Source: JAMCZU01 sp964479405 | GTDB lineage: Bacteria > Patescibacteriota > UBA1384 > UBA12157 > JAENIV01 | Assembly (NCBI GenBank): GCA_964479405.1 | Contig: CAYZMA010000010.1 | Span: 1 to 27,764 of the forward strand | DNA: 27,764 bases | Direction: 5' to 3' | Shown: positions 8,431-16,172 of the stretch, piece by piece | How positions within the stretch are numbered: position 1 is the stretch's first letter | Layout of the letters: the number at the start of each line of letters is the position of its first letter | Position numbers and translations under genes: made by a program | Notes under the pieces: generated by a model | Databases searched by the model: none | Told to the model about the DNA's origin: nothing | Seen by the model: only the letters and a program-made list of their open reading frames with translations

Positions 8431-9278
8431 GAAGCCACCCCTTCAATCTTGTGTTGGAGTATTTTAGTAAGTAAATCTTTTAATTGGCCTGTTTTTAAGT
8501 CAGTTGTTAAGTTACCACCAATGGCTAAAGAAATTTTGCCCGTTTCTTCTGAAACAACTAAAACAATCGCATCGGTATCGGTTGTAATTCCCGATGCCGC
8601 CCTGTGGCGCGTACCAAGATCGTATTTAAATTCTTGTTCGGTCAAAGGGAGCCAACAATTAGCTGCGACAATTTTATCGCCGGAAATAATAACTGCCCCA
8701 TCATGCAAAGGTGTTTTGGGCGAAAATATAGTAATTAAAAGTTGTTTAGAAATATCAGCATCCAGTCGCACACCAGTTAAAATTACATCCCGAAGACCGG
8801 TTTGACGAGTTAAAACAATAATTGCCCCTCGCTTATTTTCAGAAAAATAGTCAAGAGCTGAAAGTATTTCTGTCACAATTTCTTGAAGTTTATCTTTTTT
8901 CATTCCCCCAAACTCACCCACAAATTTAGTCCGACCAAGTTTCTCCAGAGCGGCCCGAAGCTCCGGCTGAAAAACAACTGGAATAGCAACGACTAGCGCC
9001 GCCAAAACATAGGTCAAGATAAAATTTAATGCCTGTAGTTGCAATAGTCTGCCTAAAACCATAATCACCACCAAAACAATAATACCGTAGAGCATTCGCA
9101 TCGCCCGGGTTTCTCTTAAAATTAAATAGACCCAATAAATTAAAATGGCGACCAAAATAATGTCTAAAATTTCAAAAGGCTGATTTTTTAAATTAAATTG
9201 ATTTAAAAAATAATGAGCCTTATCACTTGCTCCTAGAACTTTTTGGAAAGCCTGCGTTCCAATTTCGGTAGAGTTCAT
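8427..9278 (-). CDS. cdaA: Membrane diadenylate cyclase, CdaA type
   Basis: Synthesises cyclic di-AMP from two ATP. The 283-aa protein has three N-terminal hydrophobic segments between residues 38 and 103 (ILDIILVAILIYWVYLIL, YGIIVLVVIMVL, ILTYVLAALVVAIPVVF). The DisA_N catalytic domain follows with DGA at 193-195 and RHR at 224-226, both required for cyclase activity. CdaA normally carries three TM helices, matching this. ATG 9278 follows GGAGGG. It sits 24 bases after infB and overlaps cdaR by four bases. A TATAAT-like box just before the ribosome site could give extra transcription, but I see no good -35. Confidence 0.95.
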   Translation of the reverse strand: MNSTEIGTQAFQKVLGASDKAHYFLNQFNLKNQPFEILDIILVAILIYWVYLILRETRAMRMLYGIIVLVVIMVLGRLLQLQALNFILTYVLAALVVAIPVVFQPELRAALEKLGRTKFVGEFGGMKKDKLQEIVTEILSALDYFSENKRGAIIVLTRQTGLRDVILTGVRLDADISKQLLITIFSPKTPLHDGAVIISGDKIVAANCWLPLTEQEFKYDLGTRHRAASGITTDTDAIVLVVSEETGKISLAIGGNLTTDLKTGQLKDLLTKILQHKIEGVAS

Positions 9279-9302
9279 AACCCTCCGTTTATATTATACA
9301 AA

Positions 9303-11174
9303 TTATTCCCCTAGTTTGCGAACTCGTTCTTCTTTCTTGTAGCACTCTATTGAATCCCCAACCAATATTTTTGCAGTTGTTTCAACTTTTAAGCCGGCTT
9401 CAAAACCTTCCAAAACTTCGCTCATATCTTTTTTATTTTGTTGAAGATTGGTAATTTTACCCGTGCCAACATTATCGCGATCACGCACGATTCTGGCTTC
9501 GACACCATTTTCAATTTTACCGGTGGTCACTCTGCCCCCAATAATTTTTTCACTTTTGGAAGTTTTAAAAACAGCTAAAACTTGCAAACGACCAACCTCG
9601 GTTTCAATGATTTCCGGCTCCAAAAGCCCGGACAAAGTAGCGGCGAGATCGTCTAAAAGTTGATAAATAATATCGTAAATAGAAATTTTAATTTTTTCAC
9701 GATTGGCTAAATTCATCACTTCGATTTGAGCTTTAATCCGAAAACCAATCACTAAAGCTTCTGATGCCACCGCCATATTGACATCGGACTCGGTAATATC
9801 GCCCACACCCTCGTGAATAACATTAATTTTCACTTTTAAAGTTGAGATATTTTTAAGAGAATTTTTAATCGCTTCCAAAGAACCAGCGACATCGGCCTTA
9901 AGAACTATTTTTAATTCTTTAACTTTGCCTTCTCTAATATCGCGAGAAAGTTCGCCAATAGAGAGAACTTTACGTTTAATTGTTTTTGTTTTAACTAATT
10001 CTTTAGCAATTTTATCATTCTCAACCGCCAAAAATCTGTCACCAAAATCGGGTATATCTTGAAGACCAGCTACTCTGACAGGTGTTGCCGGTAACGCTTC
10101 TTTAATTTTTTTGCCAAGATAATTTTCCATAATTCTAATCTTGCCGTAGGTTTGACCAATAACAATCGGATCACCTAAATGCAATGTGCCCTCTTGAACT
10201 AAAATAGTCGCAATTGGACCCATGCCCGCTTGCATATGCGATTCAATTACCACGCCCGCCGCCGAAAGTGTCGGATCAGCCTTGAGGTCTTCTAAGTCAG
10301 CCACTAAAATAATCATTTCCAAAAGTTTATCAATATTTTGATGCAATTTGGCGGAGACTTCAACCATTGGTATTTTACCACCCCATCCTTCCGGCAAAAG
10401 TCCCATATCAGCTAATTGTCTTTTAGTTTTTTCAACATCGGCGTCAGGAAGATCAATTTTATTTATCGCTACCACAATTGGCACTTTTGCTTCTTTGGCA
10501 TGAGCGTAAGCTTCTTGTGTTTGGGGTTTAACCCCGTCGTTTGCCGCTACCACCAAAACTACCACATCAGTAATATTGGCCCCGTGAGCCCGCATGGCTG
10601 AAAATGCCTCATGACCCGGAGTGTCTAAAAAGGTGATTGTTCGTTCTTTTTGAGCAGATTTTTTATTTTCTTGTTTTAAAGTCACCTGATAAGCGCCAAT
10701 ATGCTGAGTAATTCCACCCGATTCGGTGGCAATAACATCGGTATGACGAATGGCATCAAGAAGTTGCGTTTTGCCATGATCAACATGACCCATAATTGTG
10801 ACTACTGGCGGACGAGCTTTAAGATTTTTTTTCACTGGTTTGGGCGAGTCCAGAATTTGGGTCTTTTTTTCTTCTTGAGCTAAATCAATGCCAAGCTCAT
10901 CGGCAATTATACTCATCGTATCAAAATCAATCAGTTCATTAATTGTTGCCATGACTCCATTTTGAACTAATTTAGAAATAACTTGAGTTACCGACAAATT
11001 GAGGGCTTCAGCAAATTCACGCACCGACAAAACAGACAAAACTTCCACTATCTCGCGCTTTTGAGATTTTTCCACTTCTACTTTTTTTTCAACAAACTCT
11101 GCCCGAGTATCGGTCGTCTTTTTTTCGGCTTTGGCTTCTTTTTTACTTAATTTTCGAATTTTTTTTCTTGCCAT
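9303..11174 (-). CDS. infB: Translation initiation factor IF-2
   Basis: IF-2, the GTPase that delivers initiator tRNA to the ribosome. From ATG 11174 (MARKKIRK...) it is 623 aa, short for IF-2 because the N-terminal region is only a Lys/Glu-rich stretch plus one IF2_N domain (VREFAEALNLSVTQVISKL). The G domain follows: G1 GHVDHGKT (~129-136), GGITQHIGAY, G3 DTPG (~184-187) and G4 NKID (~238-241). The C-terminal beta-barrel and IF2-type domains follow, with the usual VGRLQVLAVF segment. An in-frame upstream extension exists but lies over the promoter, so ATG 11174 is preferred. Its -10 box is only eight bases from the ATG, suggesting a leaderless or near-leaderless mRNA. Confidence 0.95.
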   Translation of the reverse strand: MARKKIRKLSKKEAKAEKKTTDTRAEFVEKKVEVEKSQKREIVEVLSVLSVREFAEALNLSVTQVISKLVQNGVMATINELIDFDTMSIIADELGIDLAQEEKKTQILDSPKPVKKNLKARPPVVTIMGHVDHGKTQLLDAIRHTDVIATESGGITQHIGAYQVTLKQENKKSAQKERTITFLDTPGHEAFSAMRAHGANITDVVVLVVAANDGVKPQTQEAYAHAKEAKVPIVVAINKIDLPDADVEKTKRQLADMGLLPEGWGGKIPMVEVSAKLHQNIDKLLEMIILVADLEDLKADPTLSAAGVVIESHMQAGMGPIATILVQEGTLHLGDPIVIGQTYGKIRIMENYLGKKIKEALPATPVRVAGLQDIPDFGDRFLAVENDKIAKELVKTKTIKRKVLSIGELSRDIREGKVKELKIVLKADVAGSLEAIKNSLKNISTLKVKINVIHEGVGDITESDVNMAVASEALVIGFRIKAQIEVMNLANREKIKISIYDIIYQLLDDLAATLSGLLEPEIIETEVGRLQVLAVFKTSKSEKIIGGRVTTGKIENGVEARIVRDRDNVGTGKITNLQQNKKDMSEVLEGFEAGLKVETTAKILVGDSIECYKKEERVRKLGE

Positions 11175-11182
11175 TACTTTCA

Positions 11183-11211
11183 ATTCTAGCACTATCAGGA
11201 GAACTTGGCAA
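11183..11211 (-). promoter_or_regulatory. Promoter close to infB start
   Basis: TTGCCA (11206-11211), 17-base spacer, TAGAAT (11183-11188), each one mismatch from consensus. The expected transcription start falls at about 11175-11176, right at the infB ATG (11174). Confidence 0.6.
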
Positions 11212-11354
11212 GGAAGATTGCACCTCAAGCCAACTATTCATCTATCAGAACTATCTTAAAATGTCCTGTCAAGAAATTCGGATTTAATAGCAGAAAAAGT
11301 AGCAGTGTCAGATAGAAAAGTATATTTGAATTTTTATTTGTTTTCGTAATAGTA

Positions 11355-12089
11355 TTAACTAATTTGTCTCTTGTATGCGTCACTAATCTTTGAAAGCAAA
11401 TCTTTTGCTTTTACTTCGTATTTTTCGAATTCTTTCATGTTATCATGTTTTAGATGTATCTGACCTTCACCCGTATTTCCACGATGTTGTCCTTTTGAAT
11501 AATATCTGCTGTTCTCCAACTCTTTTGAGGAAAGAACCCAATACTTAATAACATCTCGCCAGACACCAATCCAAACAAAAACATCACAGCATTTTGGCTT
11601 AACTTGCTGAAAATTCATATCAAAAGGTTGGTTGGATTCCCATGCAAGGGCTTTTACATACAACGCTTCCTGACTATTAAAGTCTACTGCGCGAGAAGCC
11701 TTAACTTCAATTTTAATGACCTCAGTATCTTTGATTGGGTAGAGAAAGTCATATTGACCGGAATAATTTTTCTCTATCTTTTTCGTTGGTTTAATTAACT
11801 CTGGCACCATTTCTTTCAAGTGACCTTGTGCCCATTGTTCACCAAATCCTCGCGGTGCAGAAATTTCAAAAATATAAAGATACATATTTCGAGCGATATA
11901 TTCGTCTCTAACTTCTAAATAATCGTCCAGAGTGATTTTGTCTAAGCCTAATAAGCTCGAAATAATAAATTCGTATTCATTAAAAGGGTATACAGAAATT
12001 AGATCGTCAAGTCTGTTTTTAAGTTTTTCTTGATTTTCTGCTGATAACGAATCGATTAGTTTCTCAAGTTGTTGTTTTAGGATTTGCAT
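11355..12089 (-). CDS. Predicted PD-(D/E)XK restriction endonuclease
   Basis: A 244-aa protein overlapping the end of the DNA methyltransferase by 26 bases, the usual arrangement for a type II restriction partner. The N-terminal third is helical and charged. The centre has a plausible nuclease core: Asp114 in GQYDFLYPIK followed by Glu128-x-Lys130 in IKIEVKASR, matching the D...(E/D)xK spacing. Downstream, CCDVFVWIGVWRDVIKYWVL resembles the hydrophobic strands of such folds. I do not recognise the exact restriction-enzyme family or cutting site. The function call rests on the motif plus the methyltransferase neighbour. No ribosome site stands out, so translational coupling is likely. Confidence 0.72.
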   Translation of the reverse strand: MQILKQQLEKLIDSLSAENQEKLKNRLDDLISVYPFNEYEFIISSLLGLDKITLDDYLEVRDEYIARNMYLYIFEISAPRGFGEQWAQGHLKEMVPELIKPTKKIEKNYSGQYDFLYPIKDTEVIKIEVKASRAVDFNSQEALYVKALAWESNQPFDMNFQQVKPKCCDVFVWIGVWRDVIKYWVLSSKELENSRYYSKGQHRGNTGEGQIHLKHDNMKEFEKYEVKAKDLLSKISDAYKRQIS

Positions 12090-14067
12090 AGTTTTTGTTA
12101 AACTCCATTAAATATTTTTTTTCTTTTATTGAAAGTGCATATTTGTCCATAATATAACCATCTAGTTTTTCAAAGTTAGTTTCGTTTTTAATAATCGAAT
12201 CAACTATTTCGATAATTTCTTTAAGCGTCTTTTTGTCCCAGAGAGGCAATGGTAGTTGCTCAAGATGGTTTCTTAAAACCTTAATACTTGAAAATTTTTT
12301 CTGAAAAATAAACTGATATAAAGAGGAATTAAGAACGGCAGCGATAACTTTAATCGGATAATTTTTAATTTTAGGTATAACAATATTAGCACTGTTTAGT
12401 GTTAGTTTCTGTTTATTATCGTATGCGAATATAATATATTTTGAAATAAATCTGTAGATCAATTTTTCGTCAGCTCGATATTTTTCTATTGGTGCTACTT
12501 GTTGAAATTTTTCAGGAATAAATTGGATATAGTTAGATGGTTTGCTTAAAATAAACTTTTCCACTTCCTTACCTTTATAAATTTCTTCAAATCCTTTTTG
12601 TGGTTCATTAGCAATGTACTTTGAGTTATTTCCGGTAACTATGCCTAAAGCCCAATCCGCTTTTCCTTCTAACGTCGTGTGTGGGGTAGCGTAAATTTTA
12701 TTGATTATTTCTGCATCAAATTCGTTTGCGTGAATATCAAAAATTAAATCTTGATTATTTTTCCACCTTATTTGCTCAAGATCATAGTTCCCTTTTTTAT
12801 TATAAATTTTTGTTTTTCCGTTATCTTTTTTACTCTTTTTCAAGTCCATCCTGATAACTGGAGTAAAGACATTTTTAAAAACTCGATCGAGATAAGCAAC
12901 TTTTTTAATATGGGTATTATACAGGATTACTTCTCTAATATCTTTATGTGTTTTTACATTTAAAATTGACTCAGGCAAAATAAATGAAAGTATACCATCA
13001 CCCCGTAATAGATCTATACTTTTTTTCAAAAAATAGGAAAAAGACTCAAAAGACATTAATCCAGGGTATATCTTTCTTAGTTTTTCCGTTTCTTTTTGTG
13101 AGAAATGAATACCCCACGGCGGATTTGTTGCAACAATATCAAAATTTCTAATGTTCTCATCATTTAAGCTAAAAAGGTCGTAATTGCCGATATCAAAAAG
13201 AGTATTTTTACAAACAATATTCGGAGTAAAGTCTTTATTTTTGAATTTTATCAATATGTTGAGACGTGCAATTCTGACTGCTATTTCATCAATATCAATT
13301 CCGTAAATATTTAAGGGATTTTCTACGATATTAGCGAAAGCCAGTAAAAATTGTCCAGTTCCACAGCAAGGATCAAGAACTTTTGAATCTTTGTTGACAT
13401 ATTCATTAACAATCTCATCAACAATGGTTGACGGGGTATAATAAGATCCGTTTTGAGATTTTTTGCCCTCAAGTAACAAGGATTGATAAATGAAGCCGAG
13501 AACATCTCGCTGTTTCGGAATAACGCAATCCAATAAAAAATAATAATCCGCTTTGACATTTTCTTTTTTTATTTTTGATAGCCAGTCTTTTATTTCTTCA
13601 CCGATTTGCTTATTAGAAAAATGTAGGTCTTTTCCATGAATAATATCCTCAATTGTTGTTGATAATAGTACATTTTCTCTTTTTAGATAATTTAGGGTAA
13701 CGAGAAAAAGAGCCAAACAAACATCAATATTTTTTTCTTGGACGAACTCAATAACTTTATTTAGTTCATTAAATCCATTTTTGTCTTTTAAATATTCCTC
13801 GGGGGTAAATGTTCTATCAGCTTTTGATTTATTTGCCCTTGTATTTAACTTTTCTAAGCTTCCATCAACTATACTGGATTTCATATGTTCAATTTCAGTC
13901 AAGTAAAAAATGTATTTTGTTTTTTCACCAAGCGTTTGCAAATATCCACACTTAACCCAGTTTCTAACAGTTGCCGTTGATATGCCCAAAAAGGTAGCTG
14001 TGCTTGCAAGGTTCAGTACTGTATCATTCCTATTGTTTATTAATGTTTTTTGATAATTTTTAATCAT
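12064..14067 (-). CDS. N6-adenine DNA methyltransferase with N-terminal HTH
   Basis: A class I (gamma-type, TaqI-like) adenine methyltransferase of 667 aa. Near the N-terminus is a MerR/excisionase-like helix-turn-helix (NLASTATFLGISTATVRNWV, residues ~18-40), unusual for this enzyme class. The catalytic part has YYTPSTIVDEIV, the AdoMet motif DPCCGTGQFL (~232-241), a second acidic loop YGIDIDEIA, and the catalytic NPPWG (~315-319). The C-terminal half resembles a target-recognition domain ending in NHLEQLPLPLWD. TTG 14079 in the same frame lies inside the -10 box, so ATG 14067 is chosen. It pairs with the downstream nuclease as a restriction-modification system inserted between the Cas4-like gene and infB. 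Confidence 0.9.
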   Translation of the reverse strand: MIKNYQKTLINNRNDTVLNLASTATFLGISTATVRNWVKCGYLQTLGEKTKYIFYLTEIEHMKSSIVDGSLEKLNTRANKSKADRTFTPEEYLKDKNGFNELNKVIEFVQEKNIDVCLALFLVTLNYLKRENVLLSTTIEDIIHGKDLHFSNKQIGEEIKDWLSKIKKENVKADYYFLLDCVIPKQRDVLGFIYQSLLLEGKKSQNGSYYTPSTIVDEIVNEYVNKDSKVLDPCCGTGQFLLAFANIVENPLNIYGIDIDEIAVRIARLNILIKFKNKDFTPNIVCKNTLFDIGNYDLFSLNDENIRNFDIVATNPPWGIHFSQKETEKLRKIYPGLMSFESFSYFLKKSIDLLRGDGILSFILPESILNVKTHKDIREVILYNTHIKKVAYLDRVFKNVFTPVIRMDLKKSKKDNGKTKIYNKKGNYDLEQIRWKNNQDLIFDIHANEFDAEIINKIYATPHTTLEGKADWALGIVTGNNSKYIANEPQKGFEEIYKGKEVEKFILSKPSNYIQFIPEKFQQVAPIEKYRADEKLIYRFISKYIIFAYDNKQKLTLNSANIVIPKIKNYPIKVIAAVLNSSLYQFIFQKKFSSIKVLRNHLEQLPLPLWDKKTLKEIIEIVDSIIKNETNFEKLDGYIMDKYALSIKEKKYLMEFNKNYANPKTTT

Positions 14068-14078
14068 GGTCTTTGTCA

Positions 14079-14107
14079 ATAATATGGCATATTGGTACCT
14101 TAATCAA
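14079..14107 (-). promoter_or_regulatory. Promoter for the restriction-modification genes
   Basis: TTGATT (14102-14107), 17 bases, TATTAT (14079-14084) on the minus strand. The -10 ends 11 bases before ATG 14067, so the leader is only about five bases. There is no ribosome site, again pointing to near-leaderless translation. Confidence 0.5.
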
Positions 14108-14127
14108 GCAAGAAAGATTATTTTATT

Positions 14128-14814
14128 TTAAAATAGAGTTTCTTTATGAGGCATTGAGATATTTTCCTTATGGGTTATTTTTTCGCCAACGTGACGATAG
14201 GCGCACCATTTACAGTTTTGGTCTTCTGGTGGAATAGGACTAGACAAAAGCTTATCAACATCTTTGATAAAATTAATAAAACCCGCATCGTCAGAAGTAA
14301 TTTCCAGCCATTTTGGCGGAAAGTCTAAACGAGCAACACCATTTTCAAAAGCGACTGTATCTGGATAAAAAATAAGAAGTGCCATTTTAGAAATTTTAAT
14401 TTTTTCACCATTTGCCGGATTTTCCAAAGCAAATTTATAAGCGCCAAGTTGAGTTTTGTATTTCTCAATTTTATCTTGAATCGGCTGACTGATTTTTAAA
14501 TCTACCAAAGTATAATTTTCGTCGCTGTCTTTAACCAAAAGATCATATTTACCTTTAATAAAAACATTGGTTTCTGGCACAACAACTGATTGGACCCAGC
14601 CTTCTTGAACAACCACTATTCCATTCGGCAAATCAGGAGAAAGCGTTCTAAGATTTTTACCAATTAAATTACCTTGTAAACGAGTGTTGATTGCCGAAAA
14701 GACACCGGGCATGGGCATGCTAGGTTGATAAATATTTTCTTTAACCTTTAAGCAATAGCAAAGCTTGCATTCCTCATATAAATAAGCAAAGTCCGATGGT
14801 GATAATTTATACAT
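14128..14814 (-). CDS. Cas4/RecB-like PD-(D/E)XK nuclease with Fe-S cysteines
   Basis: A ~228-aa single-domain nuclease of the RecB/Cas4 type. The catalytic set is visible: Asp92 in GKYDLLV, Asp106-x-Lys108 in TLVDLKIS, and the RecB motif III QLGAY (Gln123, Tyr127); numbers count the upstream ATG. Cys17 and Cys20 (plus Cys22) near the start and Cys202 and Cys205 (NCKWCAYR) at the end match the split four-cysteine iron-sulphur site of Cas4 and AddB nucleases. No cas genes or CRISPR array are in the window, so a DNA-repair or stand-alone role is more likely than spacer acquisition. Two ATGs are adjacent; the second (14814) has the better spacing to AAAGGA. It follows the 54-aa ORF by a few bases. 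Confidence 0.85.
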   Translation of the reverse strand: MYKLSPSDFAYLYEECKLCYCLKVKENIYQPSMPMPGVFSAINTRLQGNLIGKNLRTLSPDLPNGIVVVQEGWVQSVVVPETNVFIKGKYDLLVKDSDENYTLVDLKISQPIQDKIEKYKTQLGAYKFALENPANGEKIKISKMALLIFYPDTVAFENGVARLDFPPKWLEITSDDAGFINFIKDVDKLLSSPIPPEDQNCKWCAYRHVGEKITHKENISMPHKETLF

Positions 14815-14823
14815 CATTTTCCT

Positions 14824-14988
14824 TTACGAATGGTCGTGTTTTTGAACAAACTTTTTAATTTCTTCAATATTTTCCAAGACTAATTTGGCTTTTTTGACAC
14901 CAAATTGAAAAGGAAACTTATCTTCCTCGTCATTTTTGATAACAATCATCGCATTTCCCTTGAATTCGGATTCCGATACAATTGACAT
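14824..14988 (-). CDS. Small conserved-looking 54-aa protein
   Basis: A 54-aa ORF, MSIVSESEFKGNAMIVIKND..., with an excellent ribosome site (GAGGAGG, about eight bases before ATG 14988). It is acidic in the middle (DEEDKFPFQFG) and ends in an amphipathic helix (KKAKLVLENIEEIKKFVQK). From memory, small proteins of this pattern are frequent in CPR genomes and uncharacterised; I cannot verify that here. It is six bases upstream of the Cas4-like nuclease and probably cotranscribed with it from a promoter overlapping the sigma-factor terminator. No catalytic motif is visible. Confidence 0.75.
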   Translation of the reverse strand: MSIVSESEFKGNAMIVIKNDEEDKFPFQFGVKKAKLVLENIEEIKKFVQKHDHS

Positions 14989-15026
14989 AATTGATCCTCC
15001 TCTAATTTTAATATTTCTTTAAATTA

Positions 15027-15055
15027 ATTCTACCAGATTTTTAAAAAACCGCCAA
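15027..15055 (-). promoter_or_regulatory. Possible promoter inside the sigma-factor terminator
   Basis: TTGGCG (15050-15055), 17 bases, TAGAAT (15027-15032). The -35 lies in the terminator stem. It would supply the 54-aa ORF and the nuclease downstream. The -35 match is only four of six. Confidence 0.4.
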
Positions 15056-15070
15056 ATTATTATTTGGCGG
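15043..15070 (-). terminator. Intrinsic terminator of the sigma-factor gene
   Basis: On the minus strand CCGCCAAAT, a 4-base loop, ATTTGGCGG and then TTTTTT: a 9-bp perfect stem with a U-tract. The stem begins inside the last codons of the sigma gene and includes its TAA stop. Confidence 0.9.
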
Positions 15071-16061
15071 CCAATTGATCGTATCCAGCAAGTTGCCGAA
15101 GAGCTTCCCGACCTTTCCTAAATTTTCCAGAGGTATTAATTTTTTTCACCGCTTTAGCTTCTAGTTGACGAATTCGCTCACGGGTAACCCCAAGATGCCG
15201 ACCAACTTCTTCAAGTGTCCTAGGATAACCATCGTATAAACCAGACCTCATCAGGAGGATTAACGCATCTCTTGGTGGTAAATTATCTAAAATATCTTGA
15301 AGACATTCCAGAGTGACTATTCTATTGATCGTCTCCTCCATGGTGGCTTCCTCTGTATCAGCAATCATCTCACTGATCGTCACACTTGTTTCCTTAAATT
15401 TTTGATCTAAAGATTCTGAACAACTCAATCGCTTGGTTTGAAGAATTTTTTCAATGCGATCAAATGTAAGTTTTTCAAGTTTTTGATCAGACCGTGTCAG
15501 TTTAAAAAGTTCATACAAATTTGGTTCGCGACCATAGGTATCCTCAAAACTGCTCATAAGATTGCTAATTTTTTGGATTAAATCGCAAATAAAAACCGGT
15601 TCACGGATAATCCTGCCTTTATTGGCAATGGCTCTCCTAATTTTCTGCCGTATCCAAGCAGTAGCATAGGTAGAAAATTTATAACCCTTTCGCCAATCAA
15701 ACTTTTCCACCGCTATTATCAGACCAATGTTTCCTTCTTGAATTAAATCCTGAAGAACAAGATAATCGTTAATGTAACGCTTGGCTATAGAAACAACTAA
15801 CCTTAAGTTGTACAATGTCAGCTTCTCTTTTGCTACTAAATCGCCTTGTTCAACCTTTTTTGCTAGAGAAATTTCCTCTTCAGAATTAAGAAGTGGATAT
15901 TTACTGATTTTTATCAACCAATCTCGTATCCCATCTCTAGAGTCAGAAATATCTTCTTCAGGCTCTTGATCTTCTCTAAATTCTTGGTCTAATTCCAATT
16001 CCAGATCGTCGGCTTCAATTTCGTCCTCAATTTCCAGCAAAATCTCATTTACGTCATCCAT
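15060..16061 (-). CDS. rpoD: Primary-type RNA polymerase sigma factor (sigma-70 family)
   Basis: A sigma-70 family factor of 333 aa from ATG 16061, chosen because GGAGGTGAGAGGG lies immediately upstream; the in-frame TTG 16082 would put that site in the coding region. The N-terminal ~45 residues are strongly acidic in place of a full region 1.1. Region 1.2 (IRDWLIKISKYPLL) follows. Region 2 includes NLRLVVSIAKRY, LIQEGNIGL and YKFSTYATAWIRQKIRRAI. Region 3 is compact. Region 4.2 is canonical: TLEEVGRHLGVTRERIRQLE. In region 2.3 the first Trp of the usual TWWIRQ is Ala135. The gene symbol assumes this is the housekeeping sigma, which consensus promoters in the window support. It has its own promoter and a terminator. 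Confidence 0.9.
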   Translation of the reverse strand: MDDVNEILLEIEDEIEADDLELELDQEFREDQEPEEDISDSRDGIRDWLIKISKYPLLNSEEEISLAKKVEQGDLVAKEKLTLYNLRLVVSIAKRYINDYLVLQDLIQEGNIGLIIAVEKFDWRKGYKFSTYATAWIRQKIRRAIANKGRIIREPVFICDLIQKISNLMSSFEDTYGREPNLYELFKLTRSDQKLEKLTFDRIEKILQTKRLSCSESLDQKFKETSVTISEMIADTEEATMEETINRIVTLECLQDILDNLPPRDALILLMRSGLYDGYPRTLEEVGRHLGVTRERIRQLEAKAVKKINTSGKFRKGREALRQLAGYDQLAAK

Positions 16062-16098
16062 AACCCTCTCACCTCCCTGCAATCTAGAAGATAAAGAT

Positions 16099-16127
16099 AT
16101 AATACAGTAAAACTATTTAAAAAGCAA
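16099..16127 (-). promoter_or_regulatory. Promoter for the sigma-factor gene
   Basis: TTGCTT (16122-16127), 17 bases, TATTAT (16099-16104) on the minus strand. The -10 is strong and the -35 weak. It gives a leader of about 30 bases carrying the double ribosome site. Confidence 0.5.
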
Positions 16128-16172
16128 TGTGTTAGCTATATCGGACATTGATGAGAACGAAGAAAATCCATT

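Noticed and set aside
14068..14079. TTG 14079 as methyltransferase start
   Set aside because: It lies in the predicted -10 region and has no ribosome site; ATG 14067 is preferred.
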